Origin: an uncultured bacterium
Lineage (GTDB): Bacteria; Verrucomicrobiota; Kiritimatiellia; RFP12; UBA1067
Direction of reading: 5' to 3'
Length of the DNA stretch: 7,819 nt
Assembly (NCBI GenBank): GCA_902779075.1
Contig: CACZAK010000201.1
Coordinates: forward strand, 1-7,819
Part shown: piece after piece, positions 4,512-7,819 of the stretch
How the letters are laid out: each line of letters opens with the position of its first letter
Position numbering within the stretch: position 1 is the first letter of the stretch
Position numbers and translations under genes: made by a program
Notes under the pieces: generated by a model
The model's database searches: none
What the model saw: only the letters and a program-made list of their open reading frames with translations
Told to the model about the DNA's origin: nothing

Positions 4512-7328
4512 CTACTTGACGATAATCACGAAACCGCTATAGATATAAAGGCCATCGGTCCTCTTGACGACGGAATACCGCCGCCCTTCGTCGCCGCGCA
4601 CGAACTTGAGCGTATTGAGATTCGACGGCGTACTGCCGCTCCAGTCAATGACCTTCGTGCCTCGCGGAACCTTCTTCGTACCGAGCTTGACCTTGACCGT
4701 CGCGTTATTCGCGAACGAAAAAGTATTCCTTACTTTCACTTTGTTATACACGTACTGGCTCCGCGAATACACAGGCCAGCCGAGCGAGGCCGGCCATGCG
4801 CTGAAATCAAGCGTCGAACCGTCCTGCATGGTCGGTCCGTAGAAGTAACCTCCCGCATTCTCCGGACGGAACTCGCCATAGACGTTCAGCGCCGCAGTGC
4901 CGATGTCCCAGTCGGCATTGTATTTCACCACGATGTTGCTTACGGAAAGGTCTTTCTCGAGCCACAAGGCGCAATTCAGGTTGATGGTCGCGTTTTGCAC
5001 GTAGCTTGCATTCCTAAACGTGTGCAGATAACCGCCGCTTGTGATGTCAAGCGTGCCGTTCGAGATTGTGGTGTTGTTCAGGTAGAAGTTCTTGCCCCCC
5101 GATATGCCCATCTGGAGCGTCTTGCCGCCGAGATCAAGCGTCGTCGCGCCGTCCAGATCCATGTAGAAGCCCGCATTGTGCGGCACGGTGAAATAAGATC
5201 GCTCCGCTTCCGCCAACCTAAAATAGAACAACATGGCGGCGCCCGTCCACATGTCCGTTCCGGTATTGGCCAACGTGCCGCCCTTCAGTACGAACATATA
5301 CGACCTGAGTCCCGTCTGGCCGTTCTGGTCTACCGTCGCCCCCGGAAGGATATCTACTTCGGCGTATCCTCCGCCAGTAGCGCTTGTCGCCCCGCCAAGT
5401 TCGTTGAAGTAGCCGTCGTGCTGATTGTGTGCAGTAGAGAGCTTAACAATGCCTGCGGCGATTTCGTTGCCGCCGGTATAGAACTGATAAAGCTTGGTGG
5501 GGATGAATGTGCCTCCCCCCTGCTTGACGAACCTCAGGCTGCCGGAAAGCGTCACGGATGTGTTCTCGACCGTCGTACCCGACGGCACGTCCAGGACAAG
5601 GTTGCCGATCTGCGACGTGGAGTTCGTTATGGTGGACTCGTTAAAAGTCGTCATCACGGAGCAGGGGATCTTCACCGTATTGCCCTTCAGGTCTATCGTC
5701 GCGCCGGCTGCCAATACGAAGCCGAGCCCGGAAAGATCGATTTCGTCCGTGCCTTCCGACAGGGAAAGCCCCGTCAGGACGTATGCCGCCGGCGTAATCC
5801 CCAAGTTCGCGTTCGTCAGCACCGTGTACTCCGCAAGGGAACTGAAATGCACCTCCATGTCGGCCGTCACCCCGTCCGTCCACTCGTAGGGGAACGGCGT
5901 CCCGTCCGCCTGATAGTAGTCCCACTTGACATCCCCCTCCTTTTCAACGTTCCACACCGCGTATTCCGGACTGAGCGTCGATTTGACGTAAAGTCCGTCG
6001 CTGCGCGTGACGGCTTCCACGTCGGACACCGTCGTTGCAAGCGTGAATGTCGCATTCGGAATCGACGACCACGAAACGAGCTTTTCGCCGTTCGTTATCG
6101 CGCGCGCGCCGGTATCGACCGTCACGGTCGAACCGGAATAGAACGTGGTGGACGCAAGGACATTGAATGTCGCGTTAGTGAAGAATCCGAGGTCGAGTGT
6201 AGTTGCAGTATGTCCACTCGCACCGAGCGTGACAAGCGGGATGTTCGCCTCGGCGGCGACGTTCAACGGCGGCGCATATCTTTCATGGACTACGACATTT
6301 TTTCTGTTGGATTTGTTGCCGCCCTGCGAACTGAATGTCGCGCCAGGGCGGAATAGAAATGACTTCACGGGAGATACACTACTGGCGTTCTGGTGGAGTT
6401 TGCCGTTCACGATGAAATCGCAATTAGCCGCACTGACGTCGCCCATCGAAAATTGGAATGTTCCGTTTGATTCTCCGGACACGGTAATCGTACCGTTCCC
6501 GGAATACGACATCGACCAGCAATAGATCGTTGCAGACATCTTGTATGTCAGCGCATGTCCGTTCATCGTCATAGTGCTGGCTTGATAGGAACCACCCCGT
6601 GCAGCGGCATACCACAGCATCCCGAATGTCTGGCTGCCGCCTATGGTCGCGTCATCCGTGAGCGTGATGTTGTGAAGATAGCCTTGATTCTTGTCCATGT
6701 ACCAAGCCCCGTTATTGTTGTAGCCTGTAACTTGCGTATCGTTCACAAGCGCCCCGCGTCCGTCCAGACCGCTGCCAGCGAGTTCATAATTGTAATCGTA
6801 GTAGCCGGTACCGCCGATATTGATCTGTCCGCCGTTTTCGACGACGAGTTTGGAATGTTGCGCGCCGCAGCAGGCTCGTTTGGTGTTGTTGGGGTTCTTC
6901 TTCACGATACCGGCCTTCACGACAAGCGAAACGACGCCGCTGCCGCCGAAGCCGGTATTCTCCTTCGTCATGTTGAGCGTCCCCGCTCCGGTCTTCCACA
7001 CCTGGAGCTTCGAGCCACCGGTCAGCGCCACGGCGGTGTTGTCAACCGTAACGCCCGAATCGACGTCTATCTCAAGGACGCCCCCGGCGGCGGAAGATGT
7101 GATCGTTCCCGCCGCCGTGCCGAGCCCCTTCACGGTCAGCTTGTGCCCGGCGAGATCGACCGTCACGCCTGAATTGACCGTCAGAGCCGCATCGACCGTC
7201 TCATCGTCGGTCAGCGTGTAGTTCGCCGCAACGGGGTTGGTTATCGCCGCCCACGACGGCAACGCCGCCGCTACGCCAATTACCGCCGCCAAGATGGCGG
7301 CTTTCCCAGTCAGTTTTCTCTTGCTCAT
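4512..7328 (-). CDS. Large exported autotransporter-like beta-strand-repeat protein
   Basis: This 938-aa protein is probably secreted or displayed on the cell surface; no enzymatic domain is recognised. The signal peptide is clear: MSKRKLTGK, hydrophobic AAILAAVIGVAAAL, then PSWA before AITNP. The rest is rich in G, T, N, V and short beta strands, as in parallel beta-helix proteins. PATR-like motifs (autotransporter-associated beta strand repeat) are visible at about 112-143 (GAGTLNM...VVKAGIVK) and 602-630 (GGGTFIP...IAAGIVKL). The protein is two related halves: each starts with a DL.G..L/V-type strand (about 37-66, 517-553) and ends with a matching unit, GEKLVSW...RSDGLYVKS (414-450) and GTKVIDW...RTDGLYIYS (890-931). 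A W-rich linker (457-485) joins them. No beta-barrel, PEP-CTERM or LPXTG-like end is seen, so the surface route is unknown. AAAGGGAA at 6 bases from the ATG supports the start. Adhesin or matrix protein is the best guess. Confidence 0.85.
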   Translation of the reverse strand: MSKRKLTGKAAILAAVIGVAAALPSWAAITNPVAANYTLTDDETVDAALTVNSGVTVDLAGHKLTVKGLGTAAGTITSSAAGGVLEIDVDSGVTVDNTAVALTGGSKLQVWKTGAGTLNMTKENTGFGGSGVVSLVVKAGIVKKNPNNTKRACCGAQHSKLVVENGGQINIGGTGYYDYNYELAGSGLDGRGALVNDTQVTGYNNNGAWYMDKNQGYLHNITLTDDATIGGSQTFGMLWYAAARGGSYQASTMTMNGHALTYKMSATIYCWSMSYSGNGTITVSGESNGTFQFSMGDVSAANCDFIVNGKLHQNASSVSPVKSFLFRPGATFSSQGGNKSNRKNVVVHERYAPPLNVAAEANIPLVTLGASGHTATTLDLGFFTNATFNVLASTTFYSGSTVTVDTGARAITNGEKLVSWSSIPNATFTLATTVSDVEAVTRSDGLYVKSTLSPEYAVWNVEKEGDVKWDYYQADGTPFPYEWTDGVTADMEVHFSSLAEYTVLTNANLGITPAAYVLTGLSLSEGTDEIDLSGLGFVLAAGATIDLKGNTVKIPCSVMTTFNESTITNSTSQIGNLVLDVPSGTTVENTSVTLSGSLRFVKQGGGTFIPTKLYQFYTGGNEIAAGIVKLSTAHNQHDGYFNELGGATSATGGGYAEVDILPGATVDQNGQTGLRSYMFVLKGGTLANTGTDMWTGAAMLFYFRLAEAERSYFTVPHNAGFYMDLDGATTLDLGGKTLQMGISGGKNFYLNNTTISNGTLDITSGGYLHTFRNASYVQNATINLNCALWLEKDLSVSNIVVKYNADWDIGTAALNVYGEFRPENAGGYFYGPTMQDGSTLDFSAWPASLGWPVYSRSQYVYNKVKVRNTFSFANNATVKVKLGTKKVPRGTKVIDWSGSTPSNLNTLKFVRGDEGRRYSVVKRTDGLYIYSGFVIIVK
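7138..7250 (-). repeat. 113-bp dispersed direct repeat, copy B
   Basis: This is the partner of the block at 4309-4421. It encodes residues 28-64 of the 938-aa protein. Of the seven base differences between copies, six are silent and one changes Ala to Val. The signal peptides upstream of the two copies are unrelated in sequence, so only the mature N-terminal module is shared. Confidence 0.9.
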
Positions 7329-7334
7329 TTTTGG

Positions 7335-7342
7335 TTCCCTTT
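7335..7342 (-). promoter_or_regulatory. Ribosome binding site of the 938-aa gene
   Basis: On the minus strand AAAGGGAA is followed by CCAAAA and then the ATG at 7328. The purine run and 6-base gap support this start. A small stem (GCCCA/TGGGC, 7349-7360) lies just upstream. I could not pick a convincing -35/-10 pair in the leader. Confidence 0.55.
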
Positions 7343-7363
7343 CTTGTTGCCCATGTGGGCGGT

Positions 7364-7389
7364 TTGTTTGAAGTTGCTTGTTTGAAGTT
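7364..7389. repeat. Tandem 12-bp direct repeat in the leader
   Basis: TTGTTTGAAGTT occurs exactly at 7364-7375 and again at 7378-7389, 14 bp apart with a GC spacer. On the coding strand it reads AACTTCAAACAA twice, 36 to 61 bases upstream of the 938-aa start. The AT-rich character contrasts with the GC-rich surroundings. It could be a pair of regulator binding sites or a slippage duplication. Confidence 0.6.
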
Positions 7390-7406
7390 CAGAGACAGAA
7401 ACACGC

Positions 7407-7445
7407 AAGGCGGCTCGTCGCGCACGGTGCGCGGCAAGTCGCCTT
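7407..7445. repeat. 39-bp imperfect palindrome
   Basis: The outer arms AAGGCG (7407-7412) and CGCCTT (7440-7445) and inner arms CGCGCAC (7419-7425) and GTGCGCG (7427-7433) are perfectly complementary. The 6-base segments between them (GCTCGT and GCAAGT) also pair in RNA apart from one C/A mismatch and two G/U wobbles. The whole can fold as a nearly continuous long stem, about 80 bases upstream of the 938-aa gene. It resembles a REP/BIME-type or regulatory hairpin; neither strand has a clear T run after it. Confidence 0.65.
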
Positions 7446-7447
7446 TA

Positions 7448-7490
7448 GAATGCCCGTAAGGGCGTCATAGAACGCGCTCTGGGCGCATTC
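7448..7490. repeat. Cluster of small nested hairpins
   Basis: ATGCCC (7450-7455) pairs with GGGCGT (7460-7465, one wobble) around GTAA. GCGC (7474-7477) pairs with GCGC (7483-7486). The outer GAATGC (7448-7453) is complementary to GCATTC (7485-7490), giving an alternative long-range fold. Together with the 7407-7445 palindrome this makes about 85 bp of nearly continuous inverted repeats between two genes, typical of an intergenic REP-like cluster. Confidence 0.5.
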
Positions 7491-7503
7491 AGCTATTAGA
7501 AGT

Positions 7504-7513
7504 CCCCCCCCCC
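7504..7513. repeat. Homopolymer tract of ten C (G on the coding strand)
   Basis: Ten consecutive C bases lie 80 bases past the stop of the Rpn-type gene and about 175 bases upstream of the 938-aa start. Such tracts are prone to slipped-strand length changes and also to sequencing error. No reading frame with good support crosses it. Confidence 0.8.
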
Positions 7514-7524
7514 GATAACTGCGC

Positions 7525-7547
7525 AAACGCGCCCGCACGCGCCGTTT
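7525..7547 (-). terminator. Possible hairpin terminator of the Rpn-type gene
   Basis: AAACGCGC (7525-7532) and GCGCCGTTT (7539-7547) are complementary apart from one bulged base, around a 6-base loop. The stem lies 47 bases past the stop at 7594 on the minus strand. A proper U tract is lacking on that strand (only the stem's own GTTT), so this is a weak call. Confidence 0.25.
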
Positions 7548-7593
7548 TAGCGCGGTTGTAGGCGGTTTTATGGAGGGCGGTCATGTGCATGTT

Positions 7594-7819
7594 TTACAGT
7601 GCCTTGATTTCGTCGGCGGTGAGGCCGGTCGCTGTTGCAATTTGCTCAATGGAAAGATTCATGGCCTTCAGGTTGCGGGCGGTGTCGAGTTTGTCTTGCC
7701 GCATTTTTTCAATGGCCGCATCGCGTTCCGCCGTAGCCGCGTCGAGTTTCGCCGTAGCCGCATCGGCGCGTGCCTTTTCTGCGTCGCGTTCGGCTAGTGC
7801 CGCATCACGCGCACGCACT
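7594..7819 (-). CDS. Rpn-family recombination-promoting nuclease/putative transposase, C-terminal part (partial)
   Basis: Only the last 75 or so residues lie in the window; the reading frame is open to the right edge, so the GTG at 7818 is not taken as the start. The tail has two parts. First comes an Ala/Arg/Asp/Glu-rich coiled coil in heptads (RDAALAERDAEKARADAA, KLDAATAERDAAIEK). Then comes a short helical end, DTARNLKAMNLSIEQIA followed by TATGLTADEIKAL. This arrangement, especially 'ARNLK.M.LSIEQIA.ATGL..DEI', is typical of the C-terminus of Rpn/YhgA-like PD-(D/E)XK proteins, a family associated with RecA-independent recombination. The nuclease domain itself is outside the window and cannot be checked. 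The gene is co-directional with the 938-aa gene but separated by 265 bp of hairpins, so it is probably a separate unit. Confidence 0.75.
   Translation of the reverse strand, partial: VRARDAALAERDAEKARADAATAKLDAATAERDAAIEKMRQDKLDTARNLKAMNLSIEQIATATGLTADEIKAL
7725..7766 (-). repeat. 21-bp tandem repeat encoding coiled-coil heptads
   Basis: Two adjacent 21-bp units (7725-7745 and 7746-7766) match at 18 of 21 positions and share CGCCGTAGCCGC. Twenty-one bases are exactly one heptad, so gain or loss of a unit keeps the frame and the coiled-coil phase. A looser relative is visible further right, around 7780-7810. Confidence 0.65.

Noticed and set aside
4422..6356. Plus-strand open frame of 644 codons opposite the beta-strand-repeat gene
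   Set aside because: The product is Arg/His/Val-rich without domains, signal peptide or ribosome binding site, while the minus strand encodes a protein with a signal peptide and a paralogous N-terminus.
7489..7590. Possible 33-codon minus-strand frame just after the Rpn-type stop (starts MHMTALHKTAYNRAK)
   Set aside because: It is very short, lacks a convincing ribosome binding site, crosses the G10 tract and ends in low-complexity SGGGTSNS. Chance is the simpler explanation.
1..7819. tRNA, rRNA or complete insertion sequence
   Set aside because: No cloverleaf-like, rRNA-like or terminal-inverted-repeat-plus-transposase arrangement was found by reading; only the tail of an Rpn-type gene hints at mobile DNA.

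Overview
The window is a GC-rich bacterial segment in which every supported gene reads on the minus strand. The most likely source is the PVC superphylum, probably a Kiritimatiellota/Verrucomicrobiota bacterium of gut or rumen type. This rests on three things: palindromic repeats that read through coding sequence as TGTTGILPVA or NGQDARCPS, large secreted proteins built from autotransporter-associated beta-strand repeats ending in 'DGLYV/I', and an Rpn-type nuclease gene among REP-like hairpins. The taxonomic call is inference from familiar sequence style; there is no marker gene in the window.

In the direction of transcription (right to left), the window holds: (1) the C-terminal end of an Rpn-family (PD-(D/E)XK transposase-like) protein, 7594-7819, cut by the window edge; (2) a 265-bp gene-free spacer, 7329-7593, with hairpins, a 39-bp imperfect palindrome, a run of ten C (G on the coding strand) and a 12-bp tandem direct repeat just upstream of the next gene; (3) a 938-aa exported beta-strand-repeat protein, 4512-7328; (4) a 102-aa exported protein, 4197-4505, starting 6 bases after the previous stop and sharing a 37-residue block with it; (5) a 63-bp spacer with an inverted repeat; (6) a 1326-aa exported multidomain carbohydrate-active protein, 152-4132: a discoidin-like domain, a GH38 (alpha-mannosidase)-like catalytic region, a beta-rich region, an Fn3-like segment and a C-terminal hexose-6-phosphate-mutarotase-like domain; and (7) a 151-bp tail with two perfect triloop hairpins.

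Genes 3 to 5 may form one transcription unit: spacing is 6 bp and then 63 bp, all on one strand. A plausible joint role is a secreted or surface-attached repeat protein with a secreted glycan-degrading enzyme, but the sequence does not prove a functional link. The most interesting signals are the palindromes kept in frame inside the enzyme gene, two of which differ only by a compensatory base-pair change; the GH38-like/mutarotase-like fusion; and the short protein made of a near-identical 37-residue block between unrelated ends.
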